Positions 16,213-24,461 of a DNA stretch of 64,000 bases are shown here, piece after piece. Location of the stretch: assembly GCF_036541405.1 (NCBI RefSeq), contig NZ_JAZHFS010000001.1:186001-250000 (forward strand), written 5' to 3'. This DNA is from Clostridium_AD frigoriphilum (GTDB lineage Bacteria; Bacillota; Clostridia; Clostridiales; Clostridiaceae). The position numbers and the translations under genes are program-made. The notes beneath the pieces were generated by a model. The model saw only the letters and a list, made by a program, of their open reading frames with translations. It made no database searches and was not told the origin of the DNA. Position 1 is the stretch's first letter, and every line of letters begins with the position of its first letter.

Positions 16213-18372
16213 TTAAAACCTGAATTTATTTATTAATTTTATCAATTCATTAGCCTTATCATTCAATCCCTCAGCCAAAGAATTCATTAAGGTATTTGAC
16301 TCCGCTTGAGTTTGAATTGTTGCTGTGACTTCCTCAGTTGCTGCAGTATTCGCTTCAGAAATTGACGCAATACTATTAATAGAATCATTTAAGAGGTTTT
16401 TACTTTCATCAATCACGTTAATGGAGTTCATACTAACTTCCATAGCACTTGAAATATTTGAAATTGATTCTTTAATTTTACCAAAGGATGTTATTGTACT
16501 GCTAACCTGGACTAGTTCTTCTTTAAATAGCTTTTTAGCATTTTCAGATATTTCTAAAGAGGCTCCTATAGATTGATTAACTTGATCTACAATTGTCCCT
16601 ATTTCTGAAGAAGCACTTTGAGACTTATCTGCTAGTTTTCTTATTTCGTTTGCAACTACTGAAAATCCCTTGCCAGCATCGCCCGCTCTTGCCGCTTCTA
16701 TAGAAGCATTTAAGGCAAGTAAATTTGTTTGTTTAGTGATGTCGTTAATCTTGTTTAATATTGTAAGTATGCTCTTAGTATTATCATTTAGAGTTTCAAC
16801 TGTACTCGCAACCTTTGTCATAGCATTTGAATTATTTTCAGAAGTTTTACTTAAGTTGTTGATAATATTTGTACCTTCATTAATAATGTCAATAGATGCT
16901 TTAGTAGCATTGGTTACATTTCCAAGAGAAAAAATGGAACTAGTTATTTCATTATTAAAATCATCAGATATTTTAGAGCATCCAATAGTTTCTTCTGTTT
17001 GTTTTGAAGAACCACTAGTAATTTCTTCAACGGCTATAACAACTTCTTTGGAACTATCAGAAATAGTGTTAGATAAATTTAAAATTTTAGCAGCTGAGTC
17101 TGTGGTTTCTTTAGTAAGTCCCGCTGTTAAGGAAAGCATTTCTTTTAATTTCTTTATCATATTATTAAAATTAAGACTTAATTCGTTTATTTCATGTATA
17201 GCATACTTATTTGTTTTAACCGTAAAGTCTCCATTTGAAACCTTTTCAGCAACCGCAATAATATCATATATAGGTGTTGTTATTTTGCGAGTAGTAAAAA
17301 CTGAAAGGATCGCTGTAAAAATTAGGCAAAGAATTATTATCGGTATTGATAAAGCACCCACGCTATTTGCAGTAGAGGCTAACTCTGCTTTTGGCACAAC
17401 TGCTACTATTTTCCATCCTCTAGTATCATAAGAGCTTTCAACGCCATACATGTTTTTTCCTGCTTGTTTATATTCAAAGGAACCTTCTTTTAGGCTTTTT
17501 ATTTTAGACCAAATTGTGGAATCTACTTTCTTTCCTAAAAAAGTTGGATCCTTGTGTGCTATAATTTGTCCCTTTTGATCTACTATAAACATATAACCAT
17601 TTTTACCTATCTTTGCATTTTTTATAGAAGAAGAAAAAACTTGAGGGTCTACATTTATTTTTAAAATAGGAGCTGATTCTGAACTAGATGTAGATATTAA
17701 TCGTCTCATAAGACTAATATTTTTATTATCTGGGCTAGTATTAAAAGTGTCAACTTGAACATTAGTCCACTGTGACTTACCATCTGATTTAATTATATTA
17801 GTATAATCTTCTGAAGTTTTAAAAGCAGAATATTTAACGGCATTGGTATCACTATTACTTACATCTACATTTCCACCAGAAGATACAGATAAACCATTAT
17901 CTCTTAATATGTACATACTTTTAATGAATTTAGAGTTACTGGTTAAATTATTCAAACTATCTTGGACTTTTTGTACAAGTTGCCATTTAGTATATTGGTC
18001 TCCTGTAATAGTATTAAAACTATTACTTATATCTTTATTAGATAAGACTTGCATGGATAACTCTTCTAGGGATGCATCTACAACATCAATATAGTTTTTG
18101 TTTTGATTTAGGATTTGCATAGTGGAATTCTCAAAATCTGTTGATACCTTTTGCTTAGTAACTTGATAGGTAAGTAGAGCTGATATTGATAATGTTATTA
18201 AAGATAATACGGTAAACGTTAACACTAAACGTTTAAATAAGCCACCTTTTATTTTAAAAGTCTTAATAAGTTCATTGTTTATAAGTCCATTTTTATTGAT
18301 GTTTTTGAAGCGATTTTTTGTAGTTTTTTTTGATTTTATTGATTTTGGTTTCTTTAAAAATTTTCTTTTCAT
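16213..18372 (-). CDS. methyl-accepting chemotaxis protein with dCache sensor
   Basis: A 719-residue transmembrane chemoreceptor. An unusually long Lys-rich cytoplasmic head (about 50 residues) precedes TM1 (LVLTFTVLSLITLSISALL). An extracellular dCache-type ligand domain follows (about 75-335; FIVDQKGQIIAHKDPTFLGK is typical). TM2 is IPIIILCLIFTAILSVF, then HAMP, then the MA signalling hairpin with the conserved tip IxxIxxQTNLLALNASIEAARAG and GKGFSVVANEIRKLA. The ATG at 18372 is better spaced from AAGGAG than the one at 18378. Ligand unknown. Monocistronic. Confidence 0.93.
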   Translation of the reverse strand: MKRKFLKKPKSIKSKKTTKNRFKNINKNGLINNELIKTFKIKGGLFKRLVLTFTVLSLITLSISALLTYQVTKQKVSTDFENSTMQILNQNKNYIDVVDASLEELSMQVLSNKDISNSFNTITGDQYTKWQLVQKVQDSLNNLTSNSKFIKSMYILRDNGLSVSSGGNVDVSNSDTNAVKYSAFKTSEDYTNIIKSDGKSQWTNVQVDTFNTSPDNKNISLMRRLISTSSSESAPILKINVDPQVFSSSIKNAKIGKNGYMFIVDQKGQIIAHKDPTFLGKKVDSTIWSKIKSLKEGSFEYKQAGKNMYGVESSYDTRGWKIVAVVPKAELASTANSVGALSIPIIILCLIFTAILSVFTTRKITTPIYDIIAVAEKVSNGDFTVKTNKYAIHEINELSLNFNNMIKKLKEMLSLTAGLTKETTDSAAKILNLSNTISDSSKEVVIAVEEITSGSSKQTEETIGCSKISDDFNNEITSSIFSLGNVTNATKASIDIINEGTNIINNLSKTSENNSNAMTKVASTVETLNDNTKSILTILNKINDITKQTNLLALNASIEAARAGDAGKGFSVVANEIRKLADKSQSASSEIGTIVDQVNQSIGASLEISENAKKLFKEELVQVSSTITSFGKIKESISNISSAMEVSMNSINVIDESKNLLNDSINSIASISEANTAATEEVTATIQTQAESNTLMNSLAEGLNDKANELIKLINKFRF

Positions 18373-18520
18373 AGTCATTTTCTCCTTGTTTGCTATAATT
18401 ATAGTAATTTGATGTATAAATTGTTAAATAAATCTTATTTAATTATATAGTTCGACAATAAATATGTAACTCCTTTTTTATAAAAAATATTTTGTATGAA
18501 TTTATAAAAAAAAACAAATA

Positions 18521-18697
18521 TTGTTTAAAGTTCCTATTATAATTGAATATTGCAGCTCCGCAGGAGATGATTTAACCAAAGCAACATTAAATTTGTTAAA
18601 TGAGCAAATATCACATGAATTTAATAACCACACTATTTATAGAAATATACAATCAATAGAGAATAGATACTTGACGTATGACGTAAAAACACCGTAA
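18521..18697 (+). pseudogene. short unassigned frame, possible gene remnant
   Basis: A 58-codon frame beginning TTG, without ribosome binding site, in the 400-bp gap between the chemoreceptor and the PfpI gene. The peptide begins with a hydrophobic strand then EYCSSAGDD and reads as real protein rather than noise, which suggests the tail or head of a decayed gene. I do not recognise it. The rest of this gap shows nothing else. Confidence 0.25.
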
Positions 18698-18773
18698 ATT
18701 CAGTTATGAATAATACGATGTTTTAATGGATTATTAGGTTTTAGTAGTTGTGACTGTCAATATACATATGCTT

Positions 18774-19385
18774 CTAGAAATCTGTAGAATGCATTTTTTT
18801 AAACTCGATGTTACCTAGTTTATTAAAATCATACCACCGCTGTATCATTTCCTCAGAATCTAGATGGAGTTTACTGAAAATGAGTCTAGCAAATTCAAGA
18901 GGTGCTGATCCATTTGCAGTTATAATGTTACCATCCATCACAGCAGGTTCATTTACATAACCTTGTGCATTGGTATATTCCTTGGCAGCATATTTTTCTA
19001 AGTCCTCTAAATCGTTTGAAGTATGCTTAACATCATTAAGAAACTCATGCTTCGCCAGAAAAACCGAACCATCACAAATTCCTGCAACAGGCTTGTCATT
19101 TTGTAATGTTGCTTTGACCAAAGGTACAACTTTCGTGGACTCAGATGCCCGCCAGCCTGTACCACCAATAAGTATCAGCGCTTCATAATCGTCAGGTACT
19201 GTCTCTAGAGAATAATCAGGTAATACCCTTATTCCTCCTATTGAGTACACTGGCTCCTTGGATATGCTGATGGTTTTAATACAGTAAGGATTGCTATCAT
19301 CATCACAATTCAATTCAGCAGCTACATAACCGGCTTCCCAATCGGCATAATTGCTTAATAAAAATAGTAATACTGTCTTTTTCAT
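18774..19385 (-). CDS. DJ-1/PfpI family protein
   Basis: A 203-residue glutamine-amidotransferase-like protein of the DJ-1/PfpI superfamily. It has the N-terminal strand TVLLFLLSNYADWEAGY, the acid residue region ILIGGTGWRAS, and the nucleophile elbow AGICDGSVFLA with cysteine. Clostridial members of this type are annotated as putative protease/amidase or glyoxalase III-like; the activity is not settled. GAGGAGG precedes the ATG. It is the last intact host gene before the attachment site. Confidence 0.85.
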   Translation of the reverse strand: MKKTVLLFLLSNYADWEAGYVAAELNCDDDSNPYCIKTISISKEPVYSIGGIRVLPDYSLETVPDDYEALILIGGTGWRASESTKVVPLVKATLQNDKPVAGICDGSVFLAKHEFLNDVKHTSNDLEDLEKYAAKEYTNAQGYVNEPAVMDGNIITANGSAPLEFARLIFSKLHLDSEEMIQRWYDFNKLGNIEFKKMHSTDF

Positions 19386-19546
19386 ATCATTTCATCCTCC
19401 TCGTATAATGTAAATTATCATTATTTCACAATGTTTTATAAAATTGATTTAAGTCTATAGAAATTATAGCATATTTTAACAAATATAAATTTCTATAATT
19501 GTAATAAAAAAGCTAAAAATTAAAGGTATTCTTGTTACGAATTAAA

Positions 19547-19678
19547 ATGAACTTTGAGAAATTATATGATATTTCAGCTAGAGTGGATTGGTGTATTGAA
19601 AAGGAGTATATTGCTATCGAATATTATATTCCGATTTTTATATTGCTTTATGCCCTCAGCTATTATTTGAAAACGTAA
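19547..19678 (+). CDS. small hypothetical frame, doubtful
   Basis: A 43-codon ATG frame whose product has an acidic-aromatic first half and a hydrophobic second half (IPIFILLYALSYYL). No clear ribosome binding site. A second short frame, ending at the TAG at 19744, continues with EAIFLDEFLEEYKKKL, so this may be one decayed gene with a frame break near 19678. Low confidence. Confidence 0.25.
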   Translation: MNFEKLYDISARVDWCIEKEYIAIEYYIPIFILLYALSYYLKT

Positions 19679-19730
19679 GTTACAACTGATTTTGAGGCAA
19701 TATTTTTAGATGAGTTTTTAGAAGAATATA

Positions 19731-19770
19731 AAAAAAAGCTTTAGTAAATCCACTACGATTTACTAAAGCT
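19731..19770 (-). terminator. terminator of the tRNA-Leu transcript
   Basis: Perfect 14-bp stem (AGCTTTAGTAAATC and GATTTACTAAAGCT) with a six-base loop. On the minus strand it is followed by a run of eight T, 12 bases beyond the tRNA 3' end. Confidence 0.85.
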
Positions 19771-19781
19771 CTTGCTATAAC

Positions 19782-19839
19782 TGGTGCCGGAGGCGGGAAT
19801 CGAACCCGCACGGTATTGCTACCACTGGATTTTGAGTCC
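19782..19839 (-). tRNA. 3' fragment of tRNA-Leu(CAA): prophage attachment site
   Basis: Read on the minus strand, the fragment begins in the anticodon stem (GGACTCAAAATCC, anticodon CAA), continues with the long variable arm GTGGTAGCAATACC, the T arm GCGGGTTCGATTCCCGC and acceptor CTCCGGC, and ends with encoded ACCA. Bases further 5' (from 19840) no longer match a tRNA-Leu. The host tRNA is therefore split here: the 3' part stays next to its terminator and the 5' part should lie at the other prophage end. The fragment is the likely attachment core. Confidence 0.85.
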
Positions 19840-20006
19840 GATGTATTTCTTATTAGATAATTTTATTAGAAATGTTCACTATCAACATTTCAAGTCAAAG
19901 CCTGCAATTGCTAGTAAATGTTGCTTATTAGAAACTTTACGATGCACCGAAAAATCGTTACGATGTTTAATAAAGTTTTGTGCACCTTTTCGTGCACCTT
20001 TTTGAA

Positions 20007-21050
20007 TTATAGTGTGTTAATCTTTTTAATAATCTCATCGTTGTATTTCTTTGCTGTATCATCGCCAATATGTTGATAAACTTTTTTGATTGTTTGTAAA
20101 TCATCTCCAAGTCTTTGAGCAGCAAATAGATCTGGTATACCATTTTTATATAACCAGGTAGCGTGATAATGTCTCAAATCATGAAATCTAATATCTAATT
20201 TCAATTTAGTCATACATTCAGCAAACCAACTTGAGAAAGAATCGGGCCTACTTGGGAATATTCTTTCTTTTATAACTTTTTGTTTTTTTCTTTTTATTTC
20301 AAGCAACTCAAAAATTTCTTCAGGAGCTGCAATGGTCCTGAAACCATTATTACTTTTAGTTTTTTTCTCTACATAACCATTATCTGAAATACATAGGGCT
20401 TGATCTATTCTAATTGTTTGAGCTTTATTATCTATATCATCCCATTTAAGCGCAAATATCTCTCCTCTACGCATACCGCATAATGCTCCTAGCAATATTA
20501 TAGGTTCATAAGATTTGCCCCTAAAAAACTCACGTATAGTCTTATATTCATCATCGGAAACAATATGATATTCATAATGCGCCACCTCAGGAATTTCAAT
20601 ATATTTGCATGGATTTTTATGCTTAAGTATATCTTCCAATATGGCACTTAAAATATATATGTGTTTTCTAACTGTAGTTGAAGATAATGTTTTTAGTTTT
20701 TCAGCAATATATCTTTTAATCATTAGTTCGGTAATTTGAGAAATCTTATATTTTCCAAAGTAGGGCTCAAAATGTTTATTAATATATATTCTGTAACTTT
20801 GGAGTGTGGATGGAGAGATCCGACTTTCTCTAAGCTCAAGCCATTCCTTTGCCCATTTTGAAAATCTCATTTTCTTAGTATCAACATAAAGGCCATCTTC
20901 ATATTCTTGCTCTATTACTCTAGCCTTATTTTTGCACTCTTTTTCAGTAGAGGCATAAAGTGTTTTTCGTATTTGTTTATTATTAGCATCACGGCCTAAA
21001 CTAACTGTAGCTTTAAATGAGCCATTTTCCATTTTTCTTATGCTTGCCAT
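20007..21050 (-). CDS. int: phage tyrosine integrase
   Basis: Site-specific recombinase of the tyrosine family, 347 residues, with an AP2-like arm-binding N-terminus (ASIRKMENGSFKATVSLG), a SAM-like core-binding domain and a catalytic domain. Visible catalytic residues are Arg in CGMRRGEIFALKW, His-x-x-Arg in RFHDLRHYHATW, and the nucleophile Tyr in VYQHIGDD. The ATG at 21050 follows GAGGTG. It sits 167 bases from the tRNA attachment core, as usual for tRNA-targeting prophages. The C-terminus is complete. Confidence 0.95.
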   Translation of the reverse strand: MASIRKMENGSFKATVSLGRDANNKQIRKTLYASTEKECKNKARVIEQEYEDGLYVDTKKMRFSKWAKEWLELRESRISPSTLQSYRIYINKHFEPYFGKYKISQITELMIKRYIAEKLKTLSSTTVRKHIYILSAILEDILKHKNPCKYIEIPEVAHYEYHIVSDDEYKTIREFFRGKSYEPIILLGALCGMRRGEIFALKWDDIDNKAQTIRIDQALCISDNGYVEKKTKSNNGFRTIAAPEEIFELLEIKRKKQKVIKERIFPSRPDSFSSWFAECMTKLKLDIRFHDLRHYHATWLYKNGIPDLFAAQRLGDDLQTIKKVYQHIGDDTAKKYNDEIIKKINTL

Positions 21051-21060
21051 TAATTTCACC

Positions 21061-21702
21061 TCACACTTTAAATTTTACAAATTTAACTTTGCCTAGTATT
21101 TTAAAGTATTTGTCTTTTGCATTAAATTCCATTTCACTTAAGGATGGATTTTCTGGTCTTAATATAACTGTATTACCATATTTGAAATACCTTTTAAGAG
21201 TTGCGTTCTCTCCATCTACAAGGGCCACTACAATATCACCATTATCAATAACTGAGTTTTTATCTACATAAACTATGTCCCCCTCATATATTCTAGCACC
21301 AATCATACTATCACCCTTAACTCTCAAACAAAAATCTATGGTGCTATCTTCTGTATGCTCATAACCTTCAATACATTCAGTTGCTATAATTGGACACCCT
21401 GCCGCTATAACACCTAAAATGGGAACAGTTTTTTTATAGTCAAGTTTGTCAATACCAGCATACTTGTCATCATCTTTACCAATTAAATATTCAATTCTTA
21501 CATTAAAAAATTCTGATAAACTTTTAACTGTAGTAAACTTTGGTTCTTGTAGACCATTTTCATATTTTGACAATGTACCCTTATTTAAATTCCCATCAAA
21601 CTTAGAATTATATAGATCACAAAGGGAATCTAACGAGTAATTATTATCGTTCCTCAATTCTTTAAGTCTTTTTCCAAAACCTATTGTAATTTCTTTTTTC
21701 AT
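21061..21702 (-). CDS. CI-type repressor: XRE HTH plus S24 peptidase
   Basis: Lysogeny repressor of 213 residues. The N-terminal helix-turn-helix (LKELRNDNNYSLDSLCDLYN, TLSKYENGLQEP) is followed by a LexA/UmuD-like S24 domain with a cleavage-region AAG, the catalytic Ser in GDSMIGARIYEGD and Lys in ATLKRYF. Self-cleavage after RecA activation would induce the prophage on DNA damage. The ATG at 21702 is properly spaced from GAGGAG. Its stop lies just before the integrase, suggesting cotranscription. Confidence 0.92.
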   Translation of the reverse strand: MKKEITIGFGKRLKELRNDNNYSLDSLCDLYNSKFDGNLNKGTLSKYENGLQEPKFTTVKSLSEFFNVRIEYLIGKDDDKYAGIDKLDYKKTVPILGVIAAGCPIIATECIEGYEHTEDSTIDFCLRVKGDSMIGARIYEGDIVYVDKNSVIDNGDIVVALVDGENATLKRYFKYGNTVILRPENPSLSEMEFNAKDKYFKILGKVKFVKFKV

Positions 21703-21742
21703 ATACATCTCCTCTAATAGAAAAACTAACTTTATTGAATTG

Positions 21743-21771
21743 ATTGTATCATTACGTTTCCTATTTTACAA
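21743..21771 (-). promoter_or_regulatory. repressor promoter
   Basis: On the minus strand TTGTAA (21771-21766), a 17-base spacer, and TACAAT (21748-21743), about 40 bases before the repressor start. The spacer carries ATAGGAAACGTAAT, which resembles ATAAGAAACGAAAC at 21842-21855 on the other strand; these may be operator half-sites. Confidence 0.65.
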
Positions 21772-21801
21772 CAATTAATTCCGATTTATTTAAAAAAGTT
21801 A

Positions 21802-21830
21802 TTGACATGGCAACAATGGAAGATTATACT
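21802..21830 (+). promoter_or_regulatory. early lytic promoter
   Basis: Consensus TTGACA (21802-21807), a 17-base spacer and TATACT (21825-21830), 40 bases before the Cro-like gene. Repeated GAAAC boxes downstream (21842-21860) are candidate repressor operators. Confidence 0.8.
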
Positions 21831-21871
21831 AAGGTTGCGAATAAGAAACGAAACGAAAGGGGTGAGGCTAA

Positions 21872-22087
21872 ATGAAAAGAAAGAGAAATAAGGTACATGA
21901 ACCATATAATAATTTAAAAGGTTGGCTAAGAGGCAACTCACTTAAATATGAAGACATCGCAGAATTGCTAGGAATCAGAATCGGTACTGTGTCCGATAAG
22001 ATTAATGGACTATCTGATTTCCACTTATATGAAGTGGAAAAAATAGTATCCAAATATGGTACAAGTTATAATATTTTTTTTAATTAA
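21872..22087 (+). CDS. Cro-like HTH protein
   Basis: A 71-residue basic protein with one helix-turn-helix (YEDIAELLGIRIGTVSDKINGLSDF), the size and place of a Cro/anti-repressor first gene of the lytic operon, under the divergent promoter. Ribosome binding site AAAGGGGTGAGG. It likely binds the same operators as the repressor. Confidence 0.75.
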   Translation: MKRKRNKVHEPYNNLKGWLRGNSLKYEDIAELLGIRIGTVSDKINGLSDFHLYEVEKIVSKYGTSYNIFFN

Positions 22088-22203
22088 AAGTTGCGTAAAA
22101 GAAACACTTCTTCAATATATATTATTCGATACATTTCAAAAATATTACAGTATATCAAACAAAATAAAGCGCAATGCTTAAATGAAGTTAAGGGGGATAA
22201 GCC

Positions 22204-22476
22204 ATGGACAATGAAATGCTAAAAGTTTACCAAAGAGATATTACAATTTTAAAAATGCAAAAGAAAGGTTTGTTGAAACAGCTTGCAAAAGTAGAAAAGG
22301 GAATAATTGAAACTCAGGAATATTGCAGACAAATTTTAGGGGGAATTAATGTGGACATGTTAGTGAGAAGTAGAGCTTCGAAGGAATTAAGCAAAGCGAT
22401 GTTCATAAGTAAAAAAGAAGCAAATAAAATTATGAACAACATGGTACGCGAAGTTAAAAGTACTAAAAAGATATAG
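22204..22476 (+). CDS. small basic helical phage protein
   Basis: A 90-residue protein, Lys-rich and predicted helical with a coiled-coil-like first half (heptads around LKMQKKGLLKQLAKVEKGI). RBS AAGGGGG. No family recognised. It lies between the Cro-like gene and the first sigma-like gene, with an 11-base gap to the latter. Confidence 0.65.
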   Translation: MDNEMLKVYQRDITILKMQKKGLLKQLAKVEKGIIETQEYCRQILGGINVDMLVRSRASKELSKAMFISKKEANKIMNNMVREVKSTKKI

Positions 22477-22486
22477 GAGGATTGGA

Positions 22487-23074
22487 ATGCAGGAAGAATT
22501 GATTCAACAGTTTAAAAATGGGAATAGACAAGCTGGAGACGATTATTACAAAGCAAATTTGGGTCTTGTATATCGAATAGCTATAAAATATAAAAACTTG
22601 AGCATTGATGAAGAGGAGATTTTAGCCATAGTTAACCAAGCATTTGCTTATTCATTAAAAAAAGTGAATTTAAAAAAAGCAAAGTTTTCCACATATTTCG
22701 AGATAGTTTCAAAGGGATTGATATTAAGGCATTTCAGAGATTGTGAAAGAAATATAAGGACCCAGAGAAGAGATGTGACATCAAAAAAAATAGTATATTG
22801 TGATAGTTTAGATGAAGTATTGTTTCAAAGCGAAACTAAAGATATTACGAAAGGTGATTCCATTGGTACGGATGACGATTGTACAAGTGTATTGGTCTGT
22901 GAAGCTTTGAATAAACTCAATAAAAGAGATAGACAAGCATTTGAATTGAAATTATATCGGGGACTTTCACAAACCCAAATTGCGAAGCTGCTTGAAACTA
23001 GCCAAGTGGACATAAGCAGGCGTTTAATAAGAGCAAAACAAAGGCTAAAAGTAATTTTGAAAGAGGTGAGTTAA
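22487..23074 (+). CDS. sigma-70-family-like regulator
   Basis: A 195-residue protein with a sigma region 2-like part (NLGLVYRIAIKYKNLSIDEEEILAIVNQAFAYSLKK, then FSTYFEIVSKGLILRHFRD) and a C-terminal region 4 HTH (LNKRDRQAFELKLYRGLSQTQIAKLLETSQVDISRRLIRAKQRL). It probably directs RNA polymerase to phage promoters. RBS AGGAGG. A second sigma-like gene lies at 29302. Confidence 0.8.
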   Translation: MQEELIQQFKNGNRQAGDDYYKANLGLVYRIAIKYKNLSIDEEEILAIVNQAFAYSLKKVNLKKAKFSTYFEIVSKGLILRHFRDCERNIRTQRRDVTSKKIVYCDSLDEVLFQSETKDITKGDSIGTDDDCTSVLVCEALNKLNKRDRQAFELKLYRGLSQTQIAKLLETSQVDISRRLIRAKQRLKVILKEVS

Positions 23075-23257
23075 ATGGCAATACGAAAGACTAGATGTAA
23101 ACAGTGCATTAGTAAAGATAAAAAGGCAACTCAAGAACCTTGTAACAAATGTGCAGAAATTCTCTCTTCACCAATACATGATTATGAAAATGAATTTCTA
23201 GATGCAAGTAGAAATTTAATGCCAGAAAGTAAGGAGAATATTGATGAGAAAAACTAA
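23075..23257 (+). CDS. small Cys-rich (zinc finger-like) protein
   Basis: Sixty residues with two CxxC pairs (CKQC and CNKC), likely binding one zinc. It starts on the base after the upstream stop and uses a ribosome binding site inside that gene (GAGGTG). No family recognised. Confidence 0.6.
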   Translation: MAIRKTRCKQCISKDKKATQEPCNKCAEILSSPIHDYENEFLDASRNLMPESKENIDEKN

Positions 23258-23510
23258 ATCTAAAAATTTCCAAACTAACTTAATATATGTTTTTAGTTAT
23301 AAAAAGTATAAGGAAAGTAAAAAAATGAGATTCGAGATATCTAATTGGGTAAAGGAATTAAATGGACGTTTAGTTACCCAAAACGTAAATCCCAATAGAG
23401 CTGGTACGATATTAGGAACTGGTTATTCAATCAATATTAAATGGTGTAAATGCATCGGAAGGAAAAATAACGATGAAAAACGAAATCGTCCAAGCCATCA
23501 TAGAGCTTAA
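23244..23510 (+). CDS. small hypothetical phage protein
   Basis: An 88-residue basic protein. The ATG at 23244 is well placed after AAGGAG. Its start overlaps the preceding gene by 14 bases and its last 38 bases overlap the next. The segment NVNPNRAGTILGTGYSINIKW looks folded, but I do not recognise it. The low-complexity tail in the overlap may mean a recent stop-codon shift. Confidence 0.5.
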   Translation: MRKTKSKNFQTNLIYVFSYKKYKESKKMRFEISNWVKELNGRLVTQNVNPNRAGTILGTGYSINIKWCKCIGRKNNDEKRNRPSHHRA

Positions 23511-23802
23511 GCAAGCAGAACAAAATTTCCAGTATGCAGATGAGGAGTTTGTAGAAGTAGCTATACATCAGTTAAGAGCTACAGAATGTAAAGTAAACCT
23601 ACTGCTAGCGCTTAGACTAGAAGAAAAAAAGAAAGCAGATTCTCTCGTAAAGAATCCACTTAAAATTGATTGGTTAAAAAAATTATCCATTGATAGTATA
23701 CCACAAAAAAGGCGGGTGATTAAACGGAAAATTAAAACTGAAACCGTTAATGTTGGAAATATTGATGCAAAACACTTAATGACTATAGGCAAAAATTTCT
23801 AG
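23473..23802 (+). CDS. small hypothetical phage protein
   Basis: A 109-residue protein with an N-terminal helix pair (IIELKQAEQNFQYADEEFVEVAIHQLRATECKVNLLL) typical of small early phage proteins, then a Lys-rich tail. RBS GGAAGG before the ATG. Function unknown. Confidence 0.65.
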   Translation: MKNEIVQAIIELKQAEQNFQYADEEFVEVAIHQLRATECKVNLLLALRLEEKKKADSLVKNPLKIDWLKKLSIDSIPQKRRVIKRKIKTETVNVGNIDAKHLMTIGKNF

Positions 23803-23811
23803 GAGGTAAAT

Positions 23812-24213
23812 ATGAGGGAAAAAGATACTAAAAATTTGATTGAATCACTGGGAGATTATAAATTTACCATTACGGAATGTGCAAAGTCTTTGGATGATTA
23901 TATGCAGATAGTTGAATACCAGGATGACGAGATTCTAACTTTAAAAAAGCGAATTGCTGAGCTTGAAGAAAGCTGTGAAAACATGAATGAAGTTGAGAAA
24001 AATTTGCGTGGGAAAATTAAAGCATTGGATTCAAATACAACATGGCTCAGAAGGGCACTTGTAGACAGTGATAATGCGTTGAGAGAAGCTGAAGAATTAA
24101 ATATAGGACTTAGGAAAGCTAACAAACAGGCAAGTTTATTAAATAGAAAAAACTTTAGAAAAATTAGAACTTTAAGAAGTAAATTAAATAATAAATTAAG
24201 AGGAGATTGTTAA
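23812..24213 (+). CDS. coiled-coil hypothetical protein
   Basis: A 133-residue protein, almost wholly heptad-repeat coiled coil (LTLKKRIAELEESCENMNEVEKNLRGKIKAL) with a basic C-terminus. RBS AGGAGG. It ends three bases before the AbrB-type gene. No function assigned. Confidence 0.65.
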   Translation: MREKDTKNLIESLGDYKFTITECAKSLDDYMQIVEYQDDEILTLKKRIAELEESCENMNEVEKNLRGKIKALDSNTTWLRRALVDSDNALREAEELNIGLRKANKQASLLNRKNFRKIRTLRSKLNNKLRGDC

Positions 24214-24215
24214 GT

Positions 24216-24461
24216 ATGAAATCAACTGGAATTGTTAGAAAAGTAGATCAATTAGGAAGAATAGTAATCCCAATAGAATTAAGGAGAGTTTTAAATATTG
24301 AGGAACTTGATCCACTTGAAATTTATACAGAGGGCGAAACTGTAATTTTAAAAAAATACACACCAGATTGTATATTTTGCGGAGATGGTAATGATTTGGT
24401 TAATTACAAAGGAAAAAATGTTTGTAGAAGTTGCTTGAAAGAATTAGAGGAGGTTAAATAA
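24216..24461 (+). CDS. AbrB/SpoVT-type regulator with zinc ribbon
   Basis: An 81-residue transition-state-type regulator. A swapped-hairpin AbrB DNA-binding domain (GIVRKVDQLGRIVIPIELRR, then EIYTEGETVILKKY) is followed by a C-terminal treble-clef-like CxxC pair (CIFCGD and CRSC). The ATG at 24216 follows AGGAGAT. Phage-borne AbrB homologues may interfere with host sporulation or transition-state control. The stop overlaps the next start (TAATG). Confidence 0.85.
   Translation: MKSTGIVRKVDQLGRIVIPIELRRVLNIEELDPLEIYTEGETVILKKYTPDCIFCGDGNDLVNYKGKNVCRSCLKELEEVK

Noticed and set aside
16670..17431. A long plus-strand frame (253 codons) antisense to the chemoreceptor
   Set aside because: It mirrors the chemoreceptor signalling domain, which has all expected motifs. 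Long antisense frames are common over such helical, Ser/Ala-rich coding sequence.
19386..19781. A chromosomal gene between the PfpI gene and the tRNA fragment
   Set aside because: Only a 43-codon frame and a further short frame are present, without good ribosome binding sites; listed only as doubtful.
23244..23510. Discarding the 88-residue frame because it overlaps its neighbour
   Set aside because: Kept as a feature: its start has a well-spaced AAGGAG, and short overlaps are normal in this operon, though confidence is moderate.
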